A DNA stretch of 64,000 nucleotides from Trichobilharzia regenti (GCA_944472135.2 OX235270.1:70937168-71001167), one strand, 5' to 3'. Positions 21,201-33,214 are shown, numbered from the stretch's first letter. Program-made: numbers and translations. Notes: generated from the sequence alone by a model not told the origin.

Positions 21201-21922
21201 AATGATGGGCTGTTACACCTCTTCCTGAAGTTTCTGTTTATAAACCGTCAGTGCAGCTGAAGTAAATATTCCTACTCACCGTTTATCTCAACATAATGTC
21301 AAGAGAATTAGGACTTAGTCAGGCAAAACCAGGATGGTATAAATCCATTAAGTAGGTGTTGTTTTGAACTGTGTTGGAAAGTATGCGTTTGACTGCCTGC
21401 AGCCGCCAGGATTTCTAAATAATATTGCTAAGAAGCTATGGTTGGAGTAGGTACACTTATATCCTTTTTTTATTAGCTGCAATTATCACATTTCCTGTTT
21501 TGTCTTGTGACATTACACGATTTCAACCCAACTCGTTACCTCCACTTGAGCACCTGGTATGTGATGTCACCAAATGATCTCCTCAGCATATGTTCAGTCC
21601 ATTCCATTTAATTTTTTCTTTTGTTGGATAACAGGCTGTTGGCTAGTTTTCTGGGAGAATCGCTTGTCGCTTATCATTTCTGGTATTCAGCTAAGCCATT
21701 TATTCATTAATGTTTGCGGTCTTCTGGGAATGCTTTTGGTGACGCGAGCACCAAGTCTATGAACCACATAGAAGCATTGACTTGATACTAACCTTGAGAA
21801 TTCTGATCGTATTCTGTGTGCTAAGTGCTGTCGATTTTCACCTTATTTAAGAGTAGTAATATCTTTTCCGTCCCTACCTTTGGCATCTTCATTCGCACCA
21901 TCTGTAGTTGAAACAATACCAT
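18249..21922. other. No supportable gene
   Basis: AT-rich sequence with scattered short frames, the longest at 20749-21126, which shows no domain or splice context. A short TTTAAATAATTAATTTAAA-type palindromic run sits near 20580-20605. No RNA gene or transposon match seen. Confidence 0.4.
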
Positions 21923-22082
21923 CTAGATAAGTAAACTAAGTGACGTTTCATATTTCTGCAGTTGTTGTTGTTTAGGTACCTCCATTACCTCTGTTTTCTG
22001 TATGTTCAGTGGAATCCCTGTCTTTGCTGCTTCCTCTACCAGCTTGTTTGTTTTCAGGATTGTGAGATGTTCGACTATCGAC
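21923..22082 (-). pseudogene. RTE (SR2-like) RT piece, inverted 5' segment
   Basis: On the minus strand reads a TNKLVEEAAKTGIPLNIQKTE block, the segment that follows the catalytic motif in RTE-clade RT. It lies head-to-head against the plus-strand C-terminal part of the same protein type at 22083-22575, with only a short part of the protein missing between them. Confidence 0.6.
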
Positions 22083-22735
22083 CAAAGGGCGGGTGTACTG
22101 CTCATCAGTCCGCTCCGTCCTCCTTTATGGTTGTGAGACCTGGCCACTGAGAGTGGAAGACATGAAAAGACTAGCTGCCTTTGATCATAGGTGCCTGCGT
22201 TCTATTTCCCGTGTAAAGTGGCATAATAAGGTGAGCAACATGGAGGTTAGGCGTAGAGTTCTAGGTAAACAGGGGAAATCAATCGACGAAGTCGTAAAGC
22301 TACAAAGACTGAGATGGTTAGGACATGTGTTACGTATGCCAAGCCATCGCCTCCCTCGACGAGCAATGTTAGCCGATATAGGGTCAGCTTGGAAAAAAGC
22401 TAGCGGCGGTCAGACAAAAACATGGCACTAGTCAATGAAATCCACAACAGTTGGTCTAAGCCACGTAGGAAGGTGTAGACTTCCAGGCTGGGGTCCTCGG
22501 GACAAATGGTTGGAAACAATTGGTGACATGGCTCAAAATCGTTCTCAGTGGCGCAGATGCATCCACTCCCTGTGACTTATGATCTCCAATGAAACTGTTT
22601 TGTTTTTCTTTATTACTCCTTTGTCTCACACCTCTGCTCACTGTTTCTATTATGCTTTTCTTGTACTTTCTTCTCTTGCTTCGCGTGCTACACGGAGTGT
22701 GGCGACTTGAACTTCCGCACATTTGTGTATAGTTC
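22083..22735 (+). pseudogene. RTE (SR2-like) LINE, C-terminal RT and 3' end
   Basis: Reads LLYGCETWPLRVEDMKRL, DHRCLRSISRVKWHNKVSN and KLQRLRWLGHVLRMP, the signature end of RTE-clade ORF2. The frame stays collinear past one in-frame TAG near 22430 (after TKTWH) and ends with DMAQNRSQWRRCIHSL and TGA at about 22575. 22576-22735 looks like the 3' untranslated end. Only the 3' end is in this orientation; the adjoining upstream part is inverted. Confidence 0.75.
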
Positions 22736-23989
22736 TATGTCGAAAACAGACAGACAGACTAGTTTGGAAATGAAAAATCCACATACATATTGTGTCGTTA
22801 ACTTCAGATACACACTAATATCTAAATTTCATACGCCTTCTGTCTCACTACTCCATGTAATAATAGTTTGACTGTTATTTTCGAATGCAGTAATAAGTAT
22901 TTCATGGGCCACGAGTAGCACTTGGTATTCAGCAGAGGTATGGGCACTTAGCGATTGTAATTTAGAGAACTGATACGACAAGGTTAGCTTTTTTCTAATA
23001 TATACGCAACTATCAACACAATGAAAAGATAATGACGAATTGTTATCACAAGCATTCTATTTACTATGGAGGGAATGTTATTACAAGCTAACTTCACAGT
23101 AACATGTACAAGTCTTGCATGTCATTGAATCAGTAATATTAGCACACTAATTGTATTACGGCCAAGTGTAAATGATTTAAAGGCATCGTAACAATAACTT
23201 TGCGGGAGGTAGATGTATTGAAAGACTGCTTGCAGACACTATGTATGACGACATCTAGTAGAATGTCTACGGAGACTGACAACCTGCAATGAGGAAGACA
23301 AAAAGGAAACAATTAGGAGACACATAAAATAAGTATTTTTGACATAAGTATAAAATTTGGGCACTGTGGTAGAGTATAACTCCATTATGGATACGATTTT
23401 ATTTTGATAAATCACACAGTGTTGTACAGCAATATTACTTGGTGGCGTTTTGAGCACAAACTATTGCTCATGATCATATCAAGTCAGTCACACAACTTTT
23501 TGCCTCATTCATATACATGAGTATTTTAGTTAAGCGTACTACAGGGATAGAAGGTCACTCATCTCATTCACTTCTATTCACACTATTTCTTACGTCCGTG
23601 TTACTGACTTTTGGTTTATGTTTTCCTCTTCGGTGCACTTTATCTGGACAGTTTAAGGAATCGGGAAATGCATAGAGTACTTAGGAAACGGCATGAATAA
23701 TTGTTTAAGCTAATTAACACTAGGTAGTTGTGACACTACGCATCTGCAGTGACAAAGCTGACTGACTGAGTTTTAACATGGAAATGAGCACAGAAGTGTA
23801 GCAGTTCGATTTGTGACGTTCCACACTTGAAAAATATTATATTTAGTTGGTAATAAGCAAAACATATTTCATCAGATGTGTTTCAACTTCGCATTTGGGC
23901 TACACGATAAAATTAACTAACTAATGAGATATAACGGGACAGAGTGTGAGAGTTATCTCGGGTAAGAGGAGAAATTATTGTAAGATCAC
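22736..23989. other. No supportable gene
   Basis: AT-rich. An antisense-looking 72-codon frame at 23239-23457 has no supporting feature. Confidence 0.35.
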
Positions 23990-24660
23990 TTTTTTCAGTT
24001 AGACAAGAACTAAATGAAAAAATACGATTACCATTTGTTGACATTTTGCTTATTTTTATCCACGTTTTAGCATTTCATTATACCTGGACTATAGATCATT
24101 CTGACAGACTGACTTTCAACATAGAAGCTTGCACACAAGTGCACCCGCTTAAGTTAGCACATTCCATGTAGCACACAAAGGTAGAAGAAAAAAGAAATTA
24201 AATGTCACTATAATGAGCATAAATGTGATGAAAAACAAACAGTCATATGGAAAAAATATAAGGGTTGCTCAGATATGTGAGATTACAGAGTGAATGCATC
24301 TGTGTCATTAACAACGTTTGGAATCACATTTCTACTTAACACTAAGCTTAACCCCAATATTACTCACCATATTAGACTACTTAACACAGAAGAAAGGGTA
24401 CAGACACTACGATCAAAAACCAGTAGTCTTTTCATATCTTCCAGTTTCAATGGTCACTTATCGCAGCCTAAGTGGACAATACCATCAGCATACACTAAGT
24501 TGACAAGACTGTTCCCTGGTAAGGGCCTAAAGTGAGTAACAGACAATTCGGTTAATACATTTATGATGAAATTGAACTAAAATAAGGACGACAGTTGTAG
24601 AAATGAGCCTTGTACTACATCCTTCTTTGAAATATCAGTTCCTTCATAGTTTAGTTTCAG
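23990..24660 (-). pseudogene. Decayed RTE-like LINE remnant, first of a direct pair
   Basis: On the minus strand, 24400-24540 reads a PLPGNSLVNLVYADGIVHLG block (catalytic ADG for ADD) and DMKRLLVFD. 23990-24330 would be downstream sequence. The whole stretch is repeated in the same orientation at 25860-26690 with many substitutions, for example TGTAGCACACAAAGGTAGA and GTGAGATTACA. Confidence 0.55.
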
Positions 24661-24836
24661 TAATAAGTGAATGGAATGCAGTCTACAGATTCATGAAATT
24701 CGCATACTGACGTACTACTTTCCTAGAATCCTAGTTGATGTCTCCTCAGGAAAGTGGGAAATGAGCATTCCACTTGCGTAAACTCAATAGGCTGTGAACT
24801 GCTGGCAATGAAAACGACAACAATTTTTGGTATTAC

Positions 24837-25620
24837 TTAATTCCAAAAACGATCACATAATCTTTTATTCCGACTTCTGGTTCCATCAGATGAAATTAAA
24901 GGGAAGAGCTGAGAATAGAGGGGATGTTGAGGGTTAGACAGTATAGATTTAGACCATTTCTCGCATGAGTTTAGATGTCTTTTAACTAATGCATTAACGA
25001 GTTGACTAAATGGTACACCACTTGCCCTAATGACAACCTTAATACCTTGCACAATACGACATAGTCGTTTTTGAGTAATTCAGGAAAGAATAAGGGGGAG
25101 CAGTAAAGACCAATGCAAGAGTTAACAAGTTGTAAAAAGAGAGGTTGAATGATTCCTGACTGTCTTGACTACATAACATGGTAAGCTAGACTGAAGGTTT
25201 TCTTAGAAATCGACAAGATATAGAATGACCAAGAAAGACCAGAGGATAGATTTACTCCAAGGTATTTTCTGTTAGACTTAGTTTCTGTTTCAGTGCCCTC
25301 TTTGATACAAACATCTTGTGAACGACACAGTTCTTGCAGTTCACGCTTATGAGTGAGGGGAAAGTTAACTGCCTGACATTTAGAGGGATTTAACGCAAGA
25401 CCACGTACCTTAGACTACAGACAGGAACCAGTTAAGTTTGCTGCAGTCACATTGTAACATGACACGAAGTGAGACGGTCAGATCAACAGCGTATTTGACG
25501 AAGTTGCTCTCATTAGAAAGAGAAAAGTCATGTAAGACGAGAGAGAAAAAAGAAAAGGAGTGATAAAAATAGCCTGAGGAACACCAGCTTCAGCAAGCGA
25601 GGCGGAAGATTTACCCTAAT
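24837..25620 (-). pseudogene. CR1-like LINE RT remnant
   Basis: From 25620 down: a SNESNFVKYAVDLTVSLR block (catalytic ADD changed to AVD), LALNPSKCQAVNFPLTHKRE, KYLGVNLSSGLSWS, then the terminal GVPFSQLVNALVKRHLNSCE block at 24837-25052. Same family type as 7209-7599. Several frame breaks. Confidence 0.65.
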
Positions 25621-25859
25621 ATACAGTATGCTGCATTCCATTTGAGAAATGATAATGCAACCAATCAACTGCCCAGGACCCAAGTTTGCACGATCGAAAC
25701 CTTATTCAACTAAAGTCATCTAGGCGCTGAGTCAACAACAACGGCGAATGCTGAATGACCGAAAGCTAAGCACAAATGTGACAAAGCACAAATCCAGTTG
25801 CAAAGTAGGAGACGAGTCCCGGGTGGAAGAAGAGATTACTGAAAGGTATCTATTTTTCA

Positions 25860-26690
25860 TTTGGCAAAGAACAAGATTAAGAACTACACTTATCATTTGT
25901 TGAAATTTTGGAGATCATTTATCAATGTTTCGCATTTAGTTATGCCCAGACTGTGTCATTCTGACTAGCTTTCAGTATGAGTTTGCAGAGAAGTCCACCT
26001 GTTTAATTTACCACATTTCATGTAGCACACAAAGGTAGAGACATAAAACTAAATGGAAGTTTAACGAGCGAAAATGTGAGGGAGAATAAATAGTGACAAG
26101 GAAAAACATGAGTTGAATAGATACGTGAGATTACACAGAGTGAATGCACCTGTACCAGTACCAAAGATTTGCAGTCACATCTCCGGTAGTTCTTCCAGCT
26201 GACTGTCAACAATTTTATGAACCAATATCACTTTTTCATTTGACCGACCCAAACACATTTTAAACCTTAACATGTGCTGGCTAGCATTGTCCCTGGAGGA
26301 AGGCGATGGCTTGGTATGCCAGCACGTGTTCTAGCCATCTCAACCTATTCAGCTTCCCTACCTTGAAGACTAACTTACCCTCCCCACCTAAACATTTATG
26401 CGTAACCTCAACAACACTCGTCATATTATACTGCTTTACTCATGAGATAGAACACAGACACCTATAATCAAACACCGGTATTTTTTTCATATTTTACAGC
26501 ATCAGGGGTTACTCCTCATAGTCTAGGTAGACAATATCATCAGTAAACTGTGAGTTGATGAGACTATTCCCTGATAAGTCTCTAAAGTCAATTACAGATT
26601 ATTCTGCTAATATATGTGTGATTGAATTGAGCTGATATAAGGATGACAGTTTAAGAATTCAGCCTGGTATTACATCCCACTCGGAAATGT
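25860..26690 (-). pseudogene. Decayed RTE (SR2-like) LINE remnant, second of a direct pair
   Basis: On the minus strand, 26270-26620 reads SGNSLINSQFTDDIVYLD (catalytic TDD), VFDYRCLCSIS and LNRLEWLEHVL, parallel to the RTE end at 22083-22575. 25860-26230 is similar to 23990-24330. Stops and gaps are frequent. Confidence 0.6.
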
Positions 26691-26737
26691 GTTTTATCGG
26701 ATAATTCGCAAACAGCTGTATACTAGCTAGTATACAG

Positions 26738-28617
26738 AATGTCGCCTGTTCCTCCTGTACATAGGACCAGTTGTACTTAAGGACATAATGCCACCGGCTA
26801 TTTATCGAAACTTCCAAAGATTAAGTCTAGCAGTGTACCTTTTGTCTCACCCTAGATTTCATAGAAATTACTTGGAAGGTTGCAGAGTTGAGTTAATCAA
26901 CTTTCTAAATGAGTTTGAGGTTATATACGGTAGAAAGCACCTCGTTTATAACATCCATTGTCTGCAACACTTGACCGAAGATGTCAATCAAATGGGACCG
27001 TTGGAATCTTTTTCGGCCTTCCCATTTGAATCTTATATGCAGACAATAAGGCGATCAATACATTCCTACAATGCAATCGCTAAGCAAGCGGCAAACCGTT
27101 TTGCTGAAAAGGTGCTCCACGACTGCAAATCAGGAGGAGTACGCAATGAAGTTTTAAATGAGTGTGAGGTGGATACACGTAGGCAAACAGTTAATACTAG
27201 GAATACACTCATTACTTCCTCTTCACCAGATAACTTAGTTATAGCTTACGGTAGACCGGGTCTGATAACTGAGATAAATAGGGATGGACTAATATTCAGA
27301 CCTTATGCAGATTGTGGTGATTTCTTCGAGCAACCATTTAAGTCATCCCACATTGGGATATGGAAGTGCTCTAAAGTTAGCCCATACAAGGTAGAGATTA
27401 GTCCGTCAGACATTACTTGTAAGTGTTTTGGAATGCGTACAGATAGGTATGTAGTTGCGGTGCCTTTGCCTCATACTTTTCCATAACCTGCTTAGACAGT
27501 TGTGTCAATCGTCGGCATTCCTGCATTCAATTGCCAAGCGGACTAATAAGACAGTAAATTTTGTTTATATCATATCATTTCTTACAGAAAGAAAAGAAGA
27601 ATTATGCTGTTTTACGGAAAGCTGGGTCCAAAGAATTATTCATAGCTGCCAGCAGTTGGATGCTATCCGAAGACCTGTGCTTGTATCACAGCAGTATAAC
27701 AGATAATGAAGTTGAGGCTTGCGTTAGACCTCGACCGGACTGGGTGCTAACGGATTGTGAAATGTTAGCTGAACTAGGTAACTATTTACGTGTTACTTAC
27801 ATTATTGTAATTAGACTCTTTCGTAGAAGCCAAGAATACATTGCAGGCTACTAAACGAATATACAGTGTACTCTCAAATTCAGATAATATGGAGGAAACA
27901 TTACCTCTTACCAATTCCAAACGTCCAAGGTAGATTCTTCTTATTGCTTAATCACAGAATGCAGAGTTGAGACGAAGAACTCGTCTTACGCTTACGACTC
28001 AATGGAACTTGAAGCAGTGGAGGCACAGAAAGTTTGTTTGCCTTCAAAATACCCGACAACAAATTTCATGGCAACTGTTATGTCACCGATAGCCAGGTAA
28101 CGCATTCCTTTAATATCATTACTCCTCCAGCACTTCCACTCAACAAATGCCAGTGGCAGCTTCTTCACCTATAGCGCAACTAGTTCAGCAGACTACGTAT
28201 GTCACTTTTCATTAGTATTTACTTTGCAGTAAGGAAAACTGTGAATCAGCTAATAAAGTAGCCAATGAGTTGCAGTCAATTAGAGCGGAAATGCAGTCCC
28301 TTAAAGGGGAAATGAAAGCAGAATTTCAGTCGCTGAAAACAATGATGGCGCAATTGTTGTCAGTGAATAAGTCAGCGTGTGTGGCCGCCGTTGGAAGCGG
28401 GAAATCAACCATTGACAATAGTCAACTGCAATTCCCCGTAACTACTGAAGAAGAATTCACCCAACTAGAGGCGTCACTTAAAAATCCCAAATTTAAAGAA
28501 TCATTCGTAAGTTCACAATAAACCTTTACTTAATTTCAGATGATGAAAATGGTGGAAAAATTATCTTTCAATCCGGAGTCTTCGTTGAGAGCAATGCTAA
28601 ATCTCTGCAGAGATTAA
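26738..28617 (+). CDS. C-terminal part of a CACTA-like transposase with DUF4806-like tail, eight exons
   Basis: Exons 26738-27446, 27496-27553, 27588-27777, 27815-27929, 27965-28096, 28131-28196, 28230-28506 and 28540-28617 (stop TAA). All seven introns are 33-49 nt with GT...AG ends, and reading phase is kept at every join, giving about 540 codons without a stop. Exon 1 carries LFLLYIGPVVLKDIMPPAIY, KHLVYNIHCLQHLTEDV and ESFSAFPFESYMQTIRR. These match the conserved C-terminal region found downstream of the DDE core in CACTA/EnSpm-like and related animal transposase genes. Exon 7 has a short coiled-coil (QSLKGEMKAEFQSLKTMM), then a FPVTTEEEFTQLEASLKNPKF block resembling DUF4806. The N-terminal catalytic part is not visible upstream; exon 1 begins at an acceptor (TATACAG). 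It is a truncated transposon or the end of a domesticated gene. Confidence 0.75.
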
Positions 28618-28870
28618 ATCTTCAATTAAATAACACTGACGTGGAAGAAATTCCATTCTTCATTACTACAACTAATGAAAAGAATCATGTTTTTTATTTT
28701 AAAAACAGGAGAATTCGCAATGTTTTACTTTATGTAAATGCAGTTGCATACAGTTGCACTAAGAACTCAACGCAACTCGATACACAATAGTATTTATACA
28801 AATAAACTGAAAAATAATGTCCTCCTTACCTTCTGAACAACTTGTCCTTATTTCAGGATCATAATTTTTT
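28618..28870. other. Downstream region of the transposase-like gene
   Basis: AT-rich, probable 3' untranslated and intergenic sequence. No terminal inverted repeat recognised. Confidence 0.3.
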
Positions 28871-28989
28871 CACCTATGAGCCTGAGTTATGTCTACGAAA
28901 TAGCAATATTACATCAGTTAAATCTTCCCCCAAAACCAAGGCCACTTGAAACCAATAGCAACATAGCAACAAGCGTCATTGAGGGGATA

Positions 28990-29225
28990 TGCAATAAAGT
29001 CGCTCTATTCTTACGCCAATATGTAACTAACAACAAGGTTATTACCCACGAGGTATAAGAATAAATGTTATTACAATAAATCACGGTAGTACTTCTGATA
29101 GCTTTTTTCCGTCTTCCAACGAACAGTGAGCGATGAGGCGATGGCTGATGGATGTATGACTTTCGTGAAAATTATGGAGGAGTTGTGTTTGAGAACACAT
29201 TCATCAATCGATCGTTCAATCTCGA
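28990..29225 (-). repeat. Diverged LTR of relic C
   Basis: Shares ordered blocks with the minus-strand LTR of the main family: TTACAATAAATCAC, TACTTCTGA, AACAGTGAGCGATGAGGCGATG, CGTGAAAATTATGG, TTTGAGAACA and GATCGTTCAATCT. It may extend down to about 28870. Divergence is far higher than between other copies, so this copy is old. Confidence 0.55.
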
Positions 29226-30050
29226 AGTAAATTTAAATTCACTGGGAATAATTGCATCAATTCATTTTTTCCATTACGACCAATACACGTTGACTTGGAT
29301 GCCATTGCGAGAACCTGGGTCACACGGACAGAGCTGAAATGGAAAACAAACAGAAAAGCCAACACACCACAGGAATACCCCCAGCATAATCTCACACATC
29401 AATGACGACCTGCGCCTTCCAGTTAAAGGCATCCTCTTGCAACACAATCGCCACTTGCTAGAATGACTCTTGCAGAATGCAACGTGACCATAGCAGCACC
29501 TCACGATACTCTACGCTCATCCTCTTATCTACTCACTACCAATTACCACTACAATCGCTTGTCACTCATTCTGCCTCAGTTCTAGTAACGGTGACGTATG
29601 CGAGCTTCAGTCGTTTACACTCTTTCTCCCCGGCATGCGGGACCGCAGCTAACAATTATCTCCGTATGCATTTCATTCTCACCAATAGCCTCCCCGGCGT
29701 ATACGACCCATCTGCTCTCTTGAACATCAACCAATTCATTCACGGATGTAGAAGACTCGAAACAACTTCAGAGGTAATCACGACGAAAATTTTAACAAAA
29801 TTATGCAATAACAACAAGGTACGAAAACAACGAGTAAACACAGTGAATCCAAAAACACGAATTGACATGACTCACCAGATATATGTACAAACAATACACG
29901 TAACCTCACAGGTCATGTCCTGATATCATTCCATTGAAGAACTGCAGGACTTACACCAGTACGCCGGCAACCCTTCTCCGTTTGGCCATTTTAATTTGAA
30001 GTATGTCCGGACTCAAACAAGAATAACGAACTAATAGACGAGAGATTGTA

Positions 30051-30449
30051 TCAAATCAATAAATATGACGTGAACATATGTACGAAACAAAACACTATGT
30101 TCGATGGACTGTGCACCGACCGCCTACTCTTGAAGAATTGTAGGACCCACAGCAGTAGGCCTACAACCCTTCTCAGGTTGAGGCCCAAGGCTTGAAAATC
30201 GTCAAGTGTTTCATTCTCTGACCCGCGACTCTCAACACCTTCCAGTATAAACAGTTTTCTAATATCTCGCATCAACATACCACAAATTGTTCTCAAATCC
30301 ACCGCATTCACCTACCCAGCACAACTACAGGGTAGACTTTCTAACACTCCCAAATGCCATCTACCTGCAGCACATTAATCTCCTAATAAGAATATATCGC
30401 CAAATTTAGGTTTCTGCACAACTTTTTGCACTTCTCTCTCGTTTCCAGT
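30051..30449 (-). pseudogene. BEL/Pao Pol C-terminus (DUF5641-type) of relic C
   Basis: Reads a FGDIFLLGD block, GRWHLGVLESL and VDLRTICGMLMRDIRKL, the order seen at the end of BEL/Pao integrase proteins (DUF5641). Two in-frame stops interrupt it. The frame then runs on through RRVVGLLLWVLQFFK, which is exactly the hairpin motif of the 193-bp repeat. So the repeat motif was once the coding end of pol. Confidence 0.65.
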
Positions 30450-30789
30450 TGTCAGTGTAGTTGAAGATTGAACGATCAATTCATGGTTGTTTGCTCAAAA
30501 TCAACTTCCCCAATTTTCGCAGAGGCATCAATACGACAGTCATCGTCTCATCGGTCGCTGTTCAGAAAGAAGTCAGGAGAAAACCGTCAGAAGTAATATT
30601 GTGATTTATTATTGTAATATTTGTTCACAGACCTTAGTCACACGTGATTTATATGTTGGTGTAACAATAAAGAATCCTCGAGTCAACAATTGGTGTTTTG
30701 GTTGTTTTGTCCGTTATTACTTCAAGGAACAGCGTGAGCCCGAGCGTAGCAAGAGCTGGGCATTAACGGTTTACGAGACGTGGCTCACA
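30450..30789 (+). repeat. 5' LTR of array B
   Basis: Starts TGTCAGTG and ends GGCTCACA (one change from GGCTGACA). A 14-bp deletion removes the AAGCGTTTCTGAGA region near 30721. AATAAA lies near 30665. Confidence 0.85.
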
Positions 30790-30890
30790 AGTGCGTATAA
30801 TGTTATTGAGCTCAAGAATATAGCGCCACTGGTCATATATATTTCAGAACAGGATATCTAATGAAAATTGTCATTTAGAAATCAAATCAA
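30790..30890 (+). other. 101-bp extra leader segment next to the LTR
   Basis: Lies between the LTR end and the usual leader start (GTTTCTGACGG at 30891). Absent from most copies. Nearly the same segment adjoins the LTR at 43119-43218 (minus strand). It may be the leader of a second element type. Confidence 0.55.
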
Positions 30891-32525
30891 GTTTCTGACG
30901 GTAGAAACAGATTCTGGCGGATTCAGACAGTTGAAAGCCGAAAAGCCGAAAAAGAACAGCTTCTGATCCACCGCTAACTTCATCACCTTGTGTCACTCAG
31001 TCATCGTTGGTGTTTTCATCCACAATGAAACAGATGCCCATCAACTGAAGTATCTTGTGCAATGACTATGATAGTATTGGTGCGTTTGAAAAGACGAAAG
31101 ATATTGGTCAGTTTAGTGAGGATAAGCCAAGTGTAAAGGAGAGAGTTATTGTTAAATTGACTTGCATGAATAAAGGCGTTTCTAGTTTCAAGTTACTATT
31201 TGAATGTTATTATCTTTGGTGTAAATTACTCTGTGCCTACGCTTGGTTGACCAGATAGGTCGTGTGTTTGTTAGTCATCTATATTCTACGATACAATGAC
31301 ATGAGCGTGTTACCGTTCAGATTTGAGGATATAGCTGATGGAAGGAAATCAGCAAATGAACTCTGCGATGATTTTCCAACCTAGGGCGTCAATCTGAGAA
31401 AGGTTGTAGGCGTACTGCTGTAAGTCCTACAATTCTTCAAAGGGTAGCGCATCAATGAGCAGCCCAACGTGCTTGGTGTGTGATTTTGTTCATATGTTCA
31501 TATTGCATATACTGAATTGATATCATCTGTCATCTAGCTGTTAGTAATTCTGTTTGTGTCCGGACGACTTCCACTTGGATCATCAACCTGAGAAGGAAAG
31601 TAGGCGTACTGCTGTAAGTCCTACAGTTCTTCAAGGTTAGTTTGTCGTGCCAGAATCCACAACATCTGATGTGTTCGATGTACTTATGTTTGTGTTAAAT
31701 AATTGTGTGAGTTCCGATTATTGTAATTGTTGGTTAATCTTGTTTGTGTCCGGACATTCCACAACTTACAATCGTCAGCCTGTGAAGGGTTGTAGGCGTA
31801 CTGGTGTAAGTCCTGCGATTCTTCAAAGGAATTCCATCAAGACATGAACTGCGAGTTTGTTTGTACTGTTTGTATATACGTGTGGTGTGTCCTATCAATT
31901 GGTGGTGTTTCGGATTCATTGTGTTTACTCGTTGTTTTCGTACCTTGTTGTTATTGCATAATTTTGTTAAAATTTTCGTCGTGATTACCTCTGAAGTTGT
32001 TTCGAGTCTTCTACATCCGTGAATGAATTGGTTGATGTTCAAGAGAGCAGATGGGTCGTATACGCCGGGGAGGCTATTGGTGAGAATGAAATGCACACGG
32101 AGATAATTGTTAGCTGCGGTCCCGCACGCCGGGGAGAAAGAGTGTAAACGACTGAGGCTCGCATACGTCACCGTTACTAGAACTGAGGCAGAATGAGTGA
32201 CAAGCGATTGTAGTGGTAATTGGTAGTGAGTAGATAAGAGGATGAGCGTAGAGTATCGTGAGGTGCTGCTATGGTCACGTTGCATTCTGCAAGAGTCATT
32301 CTAGCAAGTGGCGATTGTGTTGCAAGAGGATGCCTTTAACTGGAAGGCGCAGGTCGTCATTGATGTGTGAGATTATGCTGGGGGTATTCCTGTGGTGTGT
32401 TGGCTTTTCTGTTTGTTTTCCATTTCAGCTCTGTCCGTGTGACCCAGGTTCTCGCAATGGCATCCAAGTCAACGTGTATTGGTCGTGATGGAAAAAAGGG
32501 GTTGGATCCCTTTTTTGCCGGGGAG
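30891..32525 (+). pseudogene. Interior with ORF1 deleted
   Basis: Leader bases run to GACAGTTG (about 30932) and then jump to the middle of ORF2 at a duplicated AAAGCCGA. The rest of ORF2 survives in pieces (31055-31258, pre-integrase block). The sequence around 30935-31050 matches the ORF2 variant of the copy at 53052-56954 (TCACCTTGTGTCACTCAG) rather than that of the next unit. Three 193-bp motifs (31380-31830) and the 3' region follow. Confidence 0.7.
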
Positions 32526-33069
32526 TGTCAATGTAGTTGAAGATTGAACGATCAATTCATGGTTGTTTGCTCAAAATCAACTTCCCCAATTTTCGCAGAG
32601 GCATCAATACGACAGTCATCGTCTCATCAGTCGCTGTTCAGAAAGAAGTCAGGAGAAAACCGTCAGAAGTAATATTGTGATTTATTATTGTAATATTTGT
32701 TCATAGACCTTTGTCAATGTAGTTGAAGGTCGAACGATCAATTCATGGTTGTTTGCTCAAAACCAACTTCCCCAATTTTCGCAGAGGCATCAATACGACA
32801 GTCATCGTCTCATCGGTCGCTGTTCAGAAAGAAGTCAGGAGAAAACCGTCAGAAGTAATATTGTGATTTATTATTGTAATATTTGTTCACAGACCTTAGT
32901 CATACGTGATTTATATGTTGGTGTAACAATAAAGAATCCTCGAGTCAACAATTGGTGTTTTGGTTGTTTCGTCCGTTATTACTAAGCGTTTCTGAGAAAC
33001 TTCAAGGAACTGAGTGAGCCCGAGCGTAGCAAGAGCTGGGCATTAACGGTTTACGAGACGTGGCTGACA
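32526..33069 (+). repeat. Middle LTR of array B with a duplicated 186-bp module
   Basis: 544 bp. The first 186 bp (32526-32711) are repeated from 32712, each beginning TGTCAATGTAGTTGAAG, after which the LTR continues normally to TGACA. This is the same module present six times at 43391-44506. Confidence 0.85.
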
Positions 33070-33214
33070 GTTTCTGACGGTAGAAACAGATTCTGGCGGA
33101 TTCAGACAGTTGGTGAAAGTTTGGATAGTCGCCGTTCATCTTTCCTGGTGCCGGTCAAGTCCTCTTTGAACAAGCAATATCTGGAACTATTTTGGAATTG
33201 GGTCAAGTTCAACA

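Larger units (their letters stand above)
28871..30449 (-). mobile_element. 3' half of a decayed BEL/Pao element (relic C), left of the inserted array
   Basis: Reading from 30449 downward: end of Pol (30449-30051), two 193-bp repeat motifs (about 30180 and 29960), the family 3' region (29930-29266) and a strongly diverged LTR (about 29225 to 28990 or lower). It continues the pol relic at 36681-38511; the two halves are separated by the array at 30450-36680. The palindrome and first bases of the LTR are deleted near 29265. Confidence 0.7.

Noticed and set aside
28876..29058. Possible last exon of the transposase-like gene
   Set aside because: The bases match the order of the diverged BEL-family LTR on the minus strand. 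The gene already ends at 28617.
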